From: DASWDH01 sp035318505 | GTDB lineage: Bacteria > Myxococcota_A > Polyangia > Polyangiales > Polyangiaceae | Assembly (NCBI GenBank): GCA_035318505.1 | Contig: DATHEQ010000346.1 | Coordinates: 1 to 10,258 of the forward strand | Direction: 5' to 3' | DNA length: 10,258 bases | In this document: positions 1 to 7,000 of the stretch, piece after piece | Layout: every line of letters begins with the position of its first letter | Position numbering within the stretch: position 1 is the stretch's first letter | Made by a program: the position numbers and the translations under genes | Notes under the pieces: generated by a model | Databases searched by the model: none | What the model was told of the DNA's origin: nothing | What the model saw: only the letters and a program-made list of their open reading frames with translations

Positions 1-159
1 GAAATTGGGCGCGGTCTCGCGCGTGTCGGGGCGACGGAGGCTGCCGCGGTCGCCGGCAAGCGTAGTGAAGAGCTCACCTCTTCGCGCGGCAGCGACGGCG
101 ATCTCGTGGTGGTGCACCGCGATGATCTGGTGCTCGCCTACGACGAAGGTGAAGTCTGA
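1..159 (+). CDS. 3' end of an unidentified protein gene (5' end outside the window)
   Basis: Frame 1 is open from the first base to a TGA at 157-159 and gives 52 residues ending in DDLVLAYDEGEV. Third codon positions are mostly G or C, as in the sure genes of this window. The acidic, hydrophobic-alternating tail (GDLVVVHRDDLVLAY) looks like ordinary folded protein, whereas the overlapping frames are Arg-rich and look like shadows. No family can be named from this fragment, and no signal peptide, membrane segment or motif is visible. The call rests only on reading-frame quality and would be settled by the sequence upstream. Confidence 0.5.
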   Translation, partial: EIGRGLARVGATEAAAVAGKRSEELTSSRGSDGDLVVVHRDDLVLAYDEGEV

Positions 160-370
160 TCGCGCGCTGAGGCGCCTACGACCTGCAGGGAGGCGAAGGC
201 GCCGGAGTCAGGCATGAGAACACATGGTTCTGCTTGAGCGCGTGCATCTTCGAACCGATGGAAGCCATTCGATAAAATTACAGAACGGTCAAAGCGAGCG
301 GCCGCGAGCGACGAATCTTGTACGAACCGACGGGCCAAAGGCCCAGAAATGGTGCAGGCTCAATTGAAGC
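160..370. other. Intergenic region with weak hairpins upstream of the protease gene
   Basis: No gene is supported here. Shortly after the upstream stop, GGCGCC at 171-176 can pair with GGCGCC at 198-203 around a loop holding the palindrome CCTGCAGG (182-189); this could end the upstream transcript but lacks a T-tract. A second inverted repeat, AGAAC-ACATG-GTTCT, lies at 217-231. The stretch from about 260 to 290 is distinctly richer in A and T than its surroundings and contains a -10-like hexamer, listed separately. Confidence 0.35.
249..278 (+). promoter_or_regulatory. Possible sigma-70-type promoter for the serine protease gene
   Basis: TAAAAT at 273-278 matches the TATAAT consensus at five of six positions and lies in a local AT-rich patch (GATAAAATTAC). 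The -35 side is poor: TCGAAC at 250-255 or TTCGAA at 249-254, each matching about three of six positions. Transcription from here would give a 5' leader of roughly 85 bases before the GTG at 371. The placement is inference from one good hexamer. Confidence 0.3.
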
Positions 371-1210
371 GTGAGTGGTACGGACGTGAGAGATTGGAAA
401 GGCGTGGCTCTGCTGTTGGCCGCCCTCGTAGGAGGCTGCAGTAGCCACGTCCAGCCCCAGCCGAAGCCCGCCGCGACCCGGCTACGCGTCGAAGAGCATC
501 GGCAATGGAGCTTAAGTCCCCCCATGTCCATCTCGATGCCCGACGAAGCCGTCGTGCATGTGGTGAGCCGCGGCGTGGGCTGCTCCGGAACGCTCATCAC
601 GGACCGCCTGGTCCTCACCGCGCATCACTGCGTCGTCGAGCGCAGTCCTGACGGTGACATCCTCGAGAAGGATCTTCCGGCGAGTGCACTCGAGGTCGAA
701 CTCGGGGGCGACTATCTTCCTTGGGGCACCGTCAAGGTGCACGCCGTCGTAACTCCGCCGTGCGGACACCAAGGCGGCCACGGCGACATCGCGGTGTTGG
801 TCCTGTCGCGCAAGCTGGTCGGCCTCAGCATCATGCCGGCGCGGCTCACCGAACCTGCGCATGTCGGCGAATCGATCGAGCCGGTTGGATTCGGCCGCTG
901 CCCGATGTCGACCGACGGTGTCCATCGCATCCGCCGAGACGGTGGACCGGTCGAAAAAATCGGCGCTGGATCGATCTTCGCTTCGACCTCGATCTGCCCT
1001 GGTGACTCGGGTGGTCCGGGAAGAAATCGGTTGTCCGGTGAGGTGCTCGGTGTCGTTTCGGCCGGCGTCATGGATGACGACGACCAGACGCGCGATCCGA
1101 CGACCTTCACGCGCCTCGACGTGTGGCGTTCGCTCTTTGCGAACGCGCAGCTCATCCTCGACGGTTCGAGCCCCGCCGAGGTTCCCCCCGTCGAGGGCTG
1201 CGACCGCTAA
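371..1210 (+). CDS. Lipid-anchored trypsin-fold serine protease (peptidase family S1)
   Basis: Predicted exported endopeptidase of 279 residues. The N-terminus has a hydrophobic stretch (GVALLLAALVGGC) ending in a lipobox-like VGGC, so Cys23 is the likely lipidation site. The S1 triad is complete: His86 in TAHHC, Asp139 in GDIAVL and Ser213 in GDSGGP. Cys71 and Cys87 match the conserved disulfide bracketing the His loop. The residue six before the catalytic Ser (trypsin Asp189) is Ser207, so an Arg/Lys preference is not expected; a chymotrypsin- or elastase-like pocket is more likely. The GTG at 371 gives the longest product; the GTG at 386 would give a tidier signal peptide starting MRDWKG, and neither has a strong Shine-Dalgarno. 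The substrate is unknown. A signal-peptidase-like gene follows 50 bases after the stop. The fold is sure; lipidation and specificity are inferred. Confidence 0.9.
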   Translation: MSGTDVRDWKGVALLLAALVGGCSSHVQPQPKPAATRLRVEEHRQWSLSPPMSISMPDEAVVHVVSRGVGCSGTLITDRLVLTAHHCVVERSPDGDILEKDLPASALEVELGGDYLPWGTVKVHAVVTPPCGHQGGHGDIAVLVLSRKLVGLSIMPARLTEPAHVGESIEPVGFGRCPMSTDGVHRIRRDGGPVEKIGAGSIFASTSICPGDSGGPGRNRLSGEVLGVVSAGVMDDDDQTRDPTTFTRLDVWRSLFANAQLILDGSSPAEVPPVEGCDR

Positions 1211-1260
1211 GCCTCGTTCGAAAGACGCCGTTCGCGATTTCGCGTTATGCTCGCGATGGC

Positions 1261-1905
1261 GTGCGCGGGTTCGTAAAATTCATCGTTTGGTTCGCGCTCT
1301 TGGGGGTGGCCATGATCGCGGCGCTCAAGGCGACCTGCATCGACTTTTGGACGATGCCGGGTGACGATCCCCTCTTGTCGCTCTCGGTCCTTCCGACGCT
1401 CGAGTCCGGCGATCGGCTCGTTCTGCTGCACATCGGCACGCCCGGCTTCGGCGACGTGGTCCGCTGCCCCGATCCGGAGGTTCCGGGCCGATTCGTCGTA
1501 GGGAGGATCCTCGGCGAACAAGGAGACCGCATCGTCGCCGAGCTGAGCAGCGTGAGCGTCAACGAGAGGTACATTGGCACCCGCCGCGCATGCATCCCGG
1601 CGCAACTTTCGGTGCTCGATCCAAAGACGAGCGAAGCGGTCGAGCTTTCGTGCGAGATCGAGGAGGCCGGCGGAACCGAGTACACGCGGCTGCGCGCGAC
1701 CACCCCCACGCTGAACCCGACGCCCTACAAGGTCCGCATTCCCGACGGGCACGTCTTCTTGGCGAGCGACAACCGGCACTATCACGACGACTCGCGCGAC
1801 TTCGGCCCCGTTCCCAAAGCCTCGTGCCACAATCGCGTCCTCTTGCGGCTATGGAGCGCGCGCGGCTGGTTCGACAACACCCGCCGCCTCAGCCTCATCC
1901 ATTGA
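1261..1905 (+). CDS. Signal peptidase I-like membrane protein (family S26) lacking the catalytic lysine
   Basis: Predicted 214-residue inner-membrane protein with one N-terminal transmembrane segment (residues 4-24) and a periplasmic domain. Signal peptidase I landmarks are present: the nucleophile box SVLPTLESGD (Ser42, matching SMxPTLxxGD), GDVVRCP (64-70), GRILGEQGD (81-89), VSVN (98-101) and SDNRHYHDDSRDFGPVP (169-185). In the active family the general base is Lys in YxKRxxGxxGD; here the aligned residue is Gly81, just before Arg82, and no Lys is nearby. The last box also departs from consensus (GDNRxxS becomes SDNRHYH). It may be inactive, use another base, or have a different job. The GTG at 1261 is chosen because it leaves a short charged n-region before the membrane helix; the frame is open upstream into the protease gene. 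TATGCT at 1246-1251 could be a -10 element for a near-leaderless mRNA. Confidence 0.8.
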   Translation: MRGFVKFIVWFALLGVAMIAALKATCIDFWTMPGDDPLLSLSVLPTLESGDRLVLLHIGTPGFGDVVRCPDPEVPGRFVVGRILGEQGDRIVAELSSVSVNERYIGTRRACIPAQLSVLDPKTSEAVELSCEIEEAGGTEYTRLRATTPTLNPTPYKVRIPDGHVFLASDNRHYHDDSRDFGPVPKASCHNRVLLRLWSARGWFDNTRRLSLIH

Positions 1906-2126
1906 TCGCGCGTTCGAGCCGGAGCGGCGCTGACCACTGGCCCTTCGCCCTGGCGACCAAGGCGCGGAGAAGAAGCCGGACCCAGGCCTCGGGTGGTCGC
2001 GGCAGAATTTGAAAAGTGAACGGTCGATTTACTTTTCCCATCGTGCCGCGGGAGACACGGATGAGGGCGGGCCCCATCCGGATCCGAAGCAGCCGACCGA
2101 CGTCCGGGAGCGCGCCGCTCGGTCCT
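1906..2126. other. Convergent intergenic region
   Basis: This stretch separates the 3' ends of the + strand signal-peptidase-like gene and the - strand lipoprotein gene. I find no convincing coding frame: the short open frames across it are Arg/Pro-rich and overlap the ends of real genes. The one clear structure is the AT-rich hairpin at 2011-2037. Confidence 0.5.
2011..2037. terminator. AT-rich hairpin between convergent genes, possible bidirectional terminator
   Basis: GAAAAGT at 2011-2017 is exactly complementary to ACTTTTC at 2031-2037. On the + strand the stem can extend inward to ten pairs with one G-T wobble, leaving a seven-base loop (2021-2027). Its position between two converging genes fits a shared terminator. 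Against this, the stem is AU-rich and weak, and there is no clean T-tract outside the stem on either strand. Confidence 0.4.
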
Positions 2127-2573
2127 CTAACGCGGCTGGATGCCCACGCGGACGACCTTCCAGCCTGTTTGGACCTTGGAAAGCTCGATGTCGGCGCGGC
2201 GGTGATCTTCGGCGCCTTCGCGCCGAATGTCGATGTCGTAGTCGAAGCGGACCCGTTCGCCGCGGGTGCTCCGCCCGATGCGGCGCCAATTCACCTGCGC
2301 GGCCGCCTCGGCGGGCAGGTAGCCCTGTTCGCGCACACCGCGCGTCAGCTCGAGCTCGCGATCGAGCATCTCGGTTGCACCGAACGCGGTGAATTGGCGC
2401 GCCGACTGCTGGTCCATGCGCTGGAAGTAGGCCTCGACGAATTGGTCGGCGACGTACTCGGGGGCGCCTTGATCCTTGCAAGCGGGCAGAAGCGCAAGGA
2501 CCAGCGCGACGAGAACGAGGGCGAGCTTGCGCCTTGGAACGGGGCTCGCCGGTAAGCTTTGGGCGGGGTTCAT
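2127..2573 (-). CDS. Small lipoprotein with an NTF2/DUF4878-like look, function unknown
   Basis: Predicted exported lipoprotein of 148 residues. A basic n-region (PRRK) is followed by a long hydrophobic run (LALVLVALVLALLPAC) ending in lipobox LPAC, with Cys32 as the lipid site. The mature part starts KDQGAPEYVADQFVEAYFQRMDQQSARQF and ends in a strand-rich half (RVRFDYDIDIRR, TGWKVVRVGIQPR). A helical start (xxVxxFxxAYxxxD) followed by beta strands closing on a GWKVxxV motif is typical of small NTF2-like domains such as DUF4878; this similarity is by eye only. The ATG at 2571-2573 sits just before the basic n-region, but there is no Shine-Dalgarno. The gene is divergent from the FHA gene with a 155-base gap, so the two may share control. 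It probably sits in the inner leaflet of the outer membrane or in the inner membrane. Confidence 0.8.
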   Translation of the reverse strand: MNPAQSLPASPVPRRKLALVLVALVLALLPACKDQGAPEYVADQFVEAYFQRMDQQSARQFTAFGATEMLDRELELTRGVREQGYLPAEAAAQVNWRRIGRSTRGERVRFDYDIDIRREGAEDHRRADIELSKVQTGWKVVRVGIQPR

Positions 2574-2728
2574 GGGGAGGAAAAGGCAGGAAAGGCACAG
2601 CCGGCGGGAGCGCCTGCTCTCGCGGGGGCGACCTTGAACTGGGTCTTGCCCGGCGTAAAGAAGCCTGCGAGGCTGGCTGTTACTGTCATAGTTCTCGGCA
2701 GCAGCAGATCCGGTACCGGGACGAGCGG
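2574..2728. promoter_or_regulatory. Divergent promoter region with a palindromic operator candidate
   Basis: All promoters for the - strand lipoprotein and the + strand FHA gene must lie here or further inside the genes. Toward the FHA gene, TTGAAC at 2634-2639 and TAAAGA at 2656-2661 are 16 bases apart; the first is a fair -35 and the second a poor -10. Directly after it lies a perfect short palindrome, AGCCT-GCG-AGGCT (2662-2674), which could be a repressor site or simply a small hairpin. I could not find a convincing - strand promoter; ATGACA (reverse strand, 2689-2684) is a -35-like hexamer without a good partner. Confidence 0.3.
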
Positions 2729-3952
2729 ATGGAGTTCGAGATCGGAATCGCCTGCGGTCATTGCGACGCGTACAGTCCGATGAACACGCGGGCGTGCCCG
2801 GCCTGCGGGCACGGCTTGTCGCTTTTGGCTGGGGAGAGTGGGGGGCCACCGTCGAAACGAACGGCGGCGCGTCCAGGTCAAATGCCGGGCAGCAGGCTCG
2901 CTCGGCTCTCGGTTGGGCCGTCGGCCGGCTCTCCTCCTCGCCCCGGTGGGCCCGGGGTAGGCCGTCCCCCCTCTCGCTCGTACACGCCCCATAGCTACGA
3001 GGCGATCGGCAACGGGAGCGTGCGTGGAAGTTTGACGGGACGCGCCCCCGAGGCGGCACCCCGTTCGAGCGCTGCAGCAGGAAAAACGGGCCACAACGAT
3101 CCCTCTCACAATTCTCCGCAATCCCTAGTAGAAAGCCCATACGCCCGACTCTCCCAGGAGGAGCTCATGGAGCAGGCTCGCCACTACGTGTGCAAATCGT
3201 GTTCGACCCCGGTGCCCGCCGGTCACAAGTTCTGCGGCCGCTGCGGCGATTCGGTACCGGCCGAGATTCTCAATGCGCGCACGATGTTTTTCAGCGACAT
3301 GCAGAATCCAGCCAAGGCCAAGCTCATCCTGATTCGCGGCGAAGGTATGGACGGCTTGTCGTTTCATCTCAAGGCCGAGCAGCACATCGTGGGAAAGAAC
3401 GGCCAGCTCGTGTTCCCCGATGACCCGTTCATCTCGCCGAAGCACGCCAACTTCTTTTACCGCGACGGCCGATTGGTCGTGCGCGACGAAGGTTCACTCA
3501 ACGGCGTTTACCTGCGTGTGCGAGGCACGGTGGAGCTCACGGCGGGCGACCAGTTCCTGGCCGGCGAACAGCTTTTTCGCCTCGACGTCACACCGCGCGC
3601 CTCGGACGGCCCCGAGCAGGATGGCACTTACTTCTACTCTTCGCCCAAACACACGAGTCCGTTTCGCATCAGCCAGATCTTGCAGGGCGGCATGTTCGGG
3701 ATGGTCGTCTGCGCGCGCAGCAACGCGCTGCAGATCGGACGCGAGGGTGGGGATTTGAATTTTCCGACCGACCTTTTCATGTCCGGCTCACACTGCCGCA
3801 TCGAAGAAGTGTCGGGCGGCAAATTCGCGCTGACTGATCTGAACAGCCGCAACGGCACCTATTTGCGCCTGAAGACCGAGCGAGAGCTCGGCCATGGGGA
3901 CTATCTCTTCATCGGGCGCAAGTTGCTCCGCGTAGAGCTCAACTCGAACTGA
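2729..3952 (+). CDS. Tandem FHA-domain protein with two zinc ribbons
   Basis: A 407-residue protein with no signal peptide or membrane segment, so probably cytoplasmic. Order: N-terminal zinc ribbon (Cys9, Cys12, Cys23, Cys26); a Pro/Gly/Ser-rich, probably disordered linker (about 35-140); a second zinc ribbon CKSC...CGRCG (Cys155, Cys158, Cys169, Cys172); FHA domain 1 (about 197-287) with SPKH (Ser236, His239) and NG (258-259); FHA domain 2 (about 315-405) with GR (Arg338), SGSH (Ser352, His355) and NGT (375-377). FHA domains bind phospho-threonine peptides; FHA2 has all key residues, whereas FHA1 has Lys223 where the binding Arg is expected. A role in Ser/Thr-kinase signalling is inferred; no kinase gene is in the window. 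The ATG at 2729 is chosen because the first ribbon begins eight residues later. The frame is open further upstream, but that part does not look coding. The linker is Ser/Thr-rich and could itself be phosphorylated. Confidence 0.92.
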   Translation: MEFEIGIACGHCDAYSPMNTRACPACGHGLSLLAGESGGPPSKRTAARPGQMPGSRLARLSVGPSAGSPPRPGGPGVGRPPSRSYTPHSYEAIGNGSVRGSLTGRAPEAAPRSSAAAGKTGHNDPSHNSPQSLVESPYARLSQEELMEQARHYVCKSCSTPVPAGHKFCGRCGDSVPAEILNARTMFFSDMQNPAKAKLILIRGEGMDGLSFHLKAEQHIVGKNGQLVFPDDPFISPKHANFFYRDGRLVVRDEGSLNGVYLRVRGTVELTAGDQFLAGEQLFRLDVTPRASDGPEQDGTYFYSSPKHTSPFRISQILQGGMFGMVVCARSNALQIGREGGDLNFPTDLFMSGSHCRIEEVSGGKFALTDLNSRNGTYLRLKTERELGHGDYLFIGRKLLRVELNSN

Positions 3953-4038
3953 AAAAAGCGGAGCTCGGCCGCGCCGCGTGCCCGATCCGACGGCAGGGTG
4001 AAGGAACGACCCGCGCATCCGCCGCATTCGTCAGGCTC

Positions 4039-4047
4039 TGCTACGCT
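4039..4047 (+). promoter_or_regulatory. Extended -10 element directly before the TPR/HEAT gene start
   Basis: TG-C-TACGCT at 4039-4047 has the extended -10 form (TGnTAnnnT). Seven bases separate it from the GTG at 4055, so a start point at the usual distance would fall on the start codon itself and make a leaderless mRNA. There is no Shine-Dalgarno before that GTG, which fits. No -35 resembling TTGACA lies 16-18 bases upstream. The element is only partly consensus and the claim is inference. Confidence 0.35.
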
Positions 4048-4054
4048 TTCGCTC

Positions 4055-7000
4055 GTGCGCGGTAGAAGAACGCTGGTCGCCGGTGCCGCCGCTCTCGGCT
4101 TGGTGCTCATCACCTTCCCGCGCGCGGGAGCCGCGCAGGACTTCGACCCCGCCGGTCGCCGGCGCGGCACGACGCCGCCGGCGCCTGACAAGCCGCGCGC
4201 GGCGCCGCGAGCTCCCGACGGGCCCTCGCGCGGAGTTCCACGGCCACCGCCGGCGCCCCGAACGCTCGCGCCCGGTCCCACGGAGAACGAAGCAAAACCG
4301 GCGTCCGGTCCGGCGGCAGCGACGTTGATCGCCCGGTACACCGCGATCGTGCTCTCCCAGCCGCTCTCGCCCTTTCCGCTGCAGCGCCTGACGCAGCTCT
4401 ATCGTGAGCGCGACGGAAACTTGAAAGCGTTAGTGGCCGACTTCGAGAAGCGCGCCGAGACGCCGGGCCCCGAGCAATGGAACGCCGGACTTGCGCTCGC
4501 CGCCGTGTACGTGGCCGATGGCAGGCAGGAAGACGCGGTCAAAAAATACGAGGGCGCGAGCAGAGAAAAGCCCACCGATGCGGCGCCGCTGCTCGCGCTC
4601 GGACAACTTGCGCGCGCGCGCAACGATCCCGCCCAGGCGAGAAAGGACTACGAACGAGCGCTGCCCCTCGTCGGCGCGCCGGATCGCGAATCGACTCTGC
4701 GTGCCCTCCTCGCAGTGTCGCTCGATCTCAAGGACTTCGACGGCGCCAAGCGTTATCACCGCGACCTGGTGAAGCAGAGTCCGGGCTCGCTCTTGGTACG
4801 AGCGGAGCTCGCGCGCGAGCTCGAGTCACGCGGAGAATACGATCGCAGCGAAGCGGAGTTCCGCGAGGTCGTGACGGCATCGAGCGGTGACAACCGCACC
4901 CTCGCCCCAGCGTTGCGCGATCTGGGGCGGGTGCTAAAAAAACAGCACAAAAACGCAGAAGCGCTGGCCACGCTGAAGAAGGCGCTGGCGGCGGCGGGCG
5001 GCGAGGCGGGGGTCCGCGGCGAGATCTTCGCGCTCATCTCCGACGTGTACCGATCGGACAACAATTTGGGGGAGCTCATCCGCCTCTTGGAGGAGGAGCG
5101 ACCCACCGATTTCCAGCGCGTCGTCGCCATGGGTGCACTCTACGAAGAGACGGGGCAGGTCGACAAAGCGCTCGCCGCTTATCGCCGCGCGCTCGCCACC
5201 TCGCCGCGCAACATCGACGTGCGCCTCAAGGTCATCCATTTGCTGCAGGCGCAAGGGGAGCTCGAGCAGGCCATACGAGAATACGACGCGCTCATCCGCG
5301 CGGCGCCCCACAACCCCGACTACGTGTTCGAGCTCTCGGAAACCCTCATCCAGCGAGGCGACCGGCCGCGGGCCCTTTTGCTCTTGAGCGAGCTCGAGCG
5401 CCGCGCCGCGCGGGACGAAGACGTGCTGGTGCGGCTCGCCGATTTTTACGAACGAGTCGAGGAGAAGCAAAAGTCGATCGACATTCTGGGACGATTGGCG
5501 GCGCTGGCGCCGGGCGATCCTTCCCATTTGGTGGAGCTCGGCGATCGCTTCTATCAACAAGGGGACAAGAAACGCGCGCTCGAGACTTGGGCTCGCATCA
5601 AGGTGGTCGTTCCGCACCGAGCCAAAGCGCTGGCGACGTTGGGCGAGGTGTACCTCGACCACGACATGCCGAGCGAAGGAGTGGAGGCGCTGAAGGAGGC
5701 GACCTTGCTCGAGCCGCAGAACCTGGCGTTTCTGAAGGCATACGCCATCGCGCTGGAGCGCACGGCGACGGCCGCGGGAGCTTCGACTTTGGCGACGACG
5801 CGCTTCGAGGAGGCGCGCACCATCTGGGAGAGTCTCGTCACCGCGAGCAAAGGGGACAAGAACATCGCCCGCGAAGCGCGCTCGCACATCGTCACGCTCT
5901 ACGGGCTTCTTCGTCAGCTCGATCAACAAGTACCCCCGCTCGAAAAACGCTTCGCCGCACAACCGCCCGACCTCGAAGCGGGCAAATTGCTCGCGGACGT
6001 GCAGATGCGCCTGCACAAGCTACCCGAGGCCGAGCGCACGCTGCGCCGAGTCATCGTTCTCGCGCCGGGCGACATCGAGTCGTTTTTGTCCCTGGAACGC
6101 GTGTTGGTGCTGCGGCAGGACCTTCTCGCTGCGATCGAAGTGCTCAAACGTTTGGCCGAGATCGAGCCCAAGCGAGCACGCGAATTTTACCAGCGCATGG
6201 CGCAATATGCCGCCGAGCTTTACCGCGACGACGACGCGATCGCCTTTGCCGCCAAGGCCGTGCAGCTATCGCCCGAGGACGCGGAAGGGCACCGCAAGCT
6301 TGGCGAGATGTACCGAAAAAAACAGGATACCGGGCGCGCCGTCCTCGAGCTTCGCGCAGCCATCGCCAAAAACGACAAGCTGTTTCCCGTCTATTTCGAG
6401 CTGGCCGAGCTGCTCATGGCGCGCGGCGAGGCGGACGAAGCCGATCGCCTGTTCCGCCGCGTGGTGCGATCGGCACCGGACGAGGAGCTCGTATCGCAGG
6501 CCGCGCGCCAGTCGATGCAGATCAACCTCGGCAAAGGGACACTCGAGGTTCTCGAGCAAGATCTTCTTCCCGTCGCCATCGGCAATCCGCGCAAGACCAT
6601 CTACCGGCGCCTGCTGGTCGAGCTCTACGGCGCCATGGCTTTTCCGCTGGTGCAGACCGTGCGCCTCGGGCAACCGAGCGAAGCGGCGCAGGCCAAGCGC
6701 GCGCTGCTCACCATTGGAACGAGGGCCATCAAGCCGCTGCTCGACGCGCTCGCCGACGACAAAGAGGCGCAACAGCGGACCGCCGTCGACCTCCTCGGTT
6801 TCGTGGAAAACCGCGGCGCTGGCCCAGCGCTCTTCGCATTTGCCACCGGGCCCGCGGAGCAACCGCTGCGCGTGCAAGCCATGCTGGCTTGCGGATCGCT
6901 ACGCGACCCCACCCTGCTGCCGAAGTACGCATCGCTGCTCCTGCCTAAAGATGATGCCGCGTTGGCGCCGGGCGATCCCATCGCCGTCGCAGCGGCGTGG

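Noticed and set aside
1895..2077. 60-residue - strand open frame across the convergent junction
   Set aside because: It overlaps the end of the signal-peptidase-like gene, has no Shine-Dalgarno or motif, and runs through the hairpin at 2011-2037.
2016..2555. 179-residue + strand open frame with a clean-looking composition
   Set aside because: It lies wholly antisense to the - strand lipoprotein, which has a signal peptide, lipobox and sensible fold. The + frame has no motif and reads as the complement of that gene.
2534..2728. N-terminal extension of the FHA protein by 65 residues
   Set aside because: The frame is open, but the extension is Gly/Arg/Ser-rich without structure, would fill the whole divergent promoter region, and the zinc ribbon starts naturally at the ATG at 2729.
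4934..6016. 360-residue - strand open frame inside the TPR/HEAT gene
   Set aside because: Its His/Arg/Leu-rich composition is typical of the antisense of GC-rich coding DNA; the + strand encodes clear TPR repeats over the same bases.
5587..6948. 453-residue + strand open frame in another frame of the TPR/HEAT gene
   Set aside because: An Arg/Ala/His-rich shadow. I also considered it as a -1 frameshift product of the A7 run at 4936, but there is no recognisable domain to support that.
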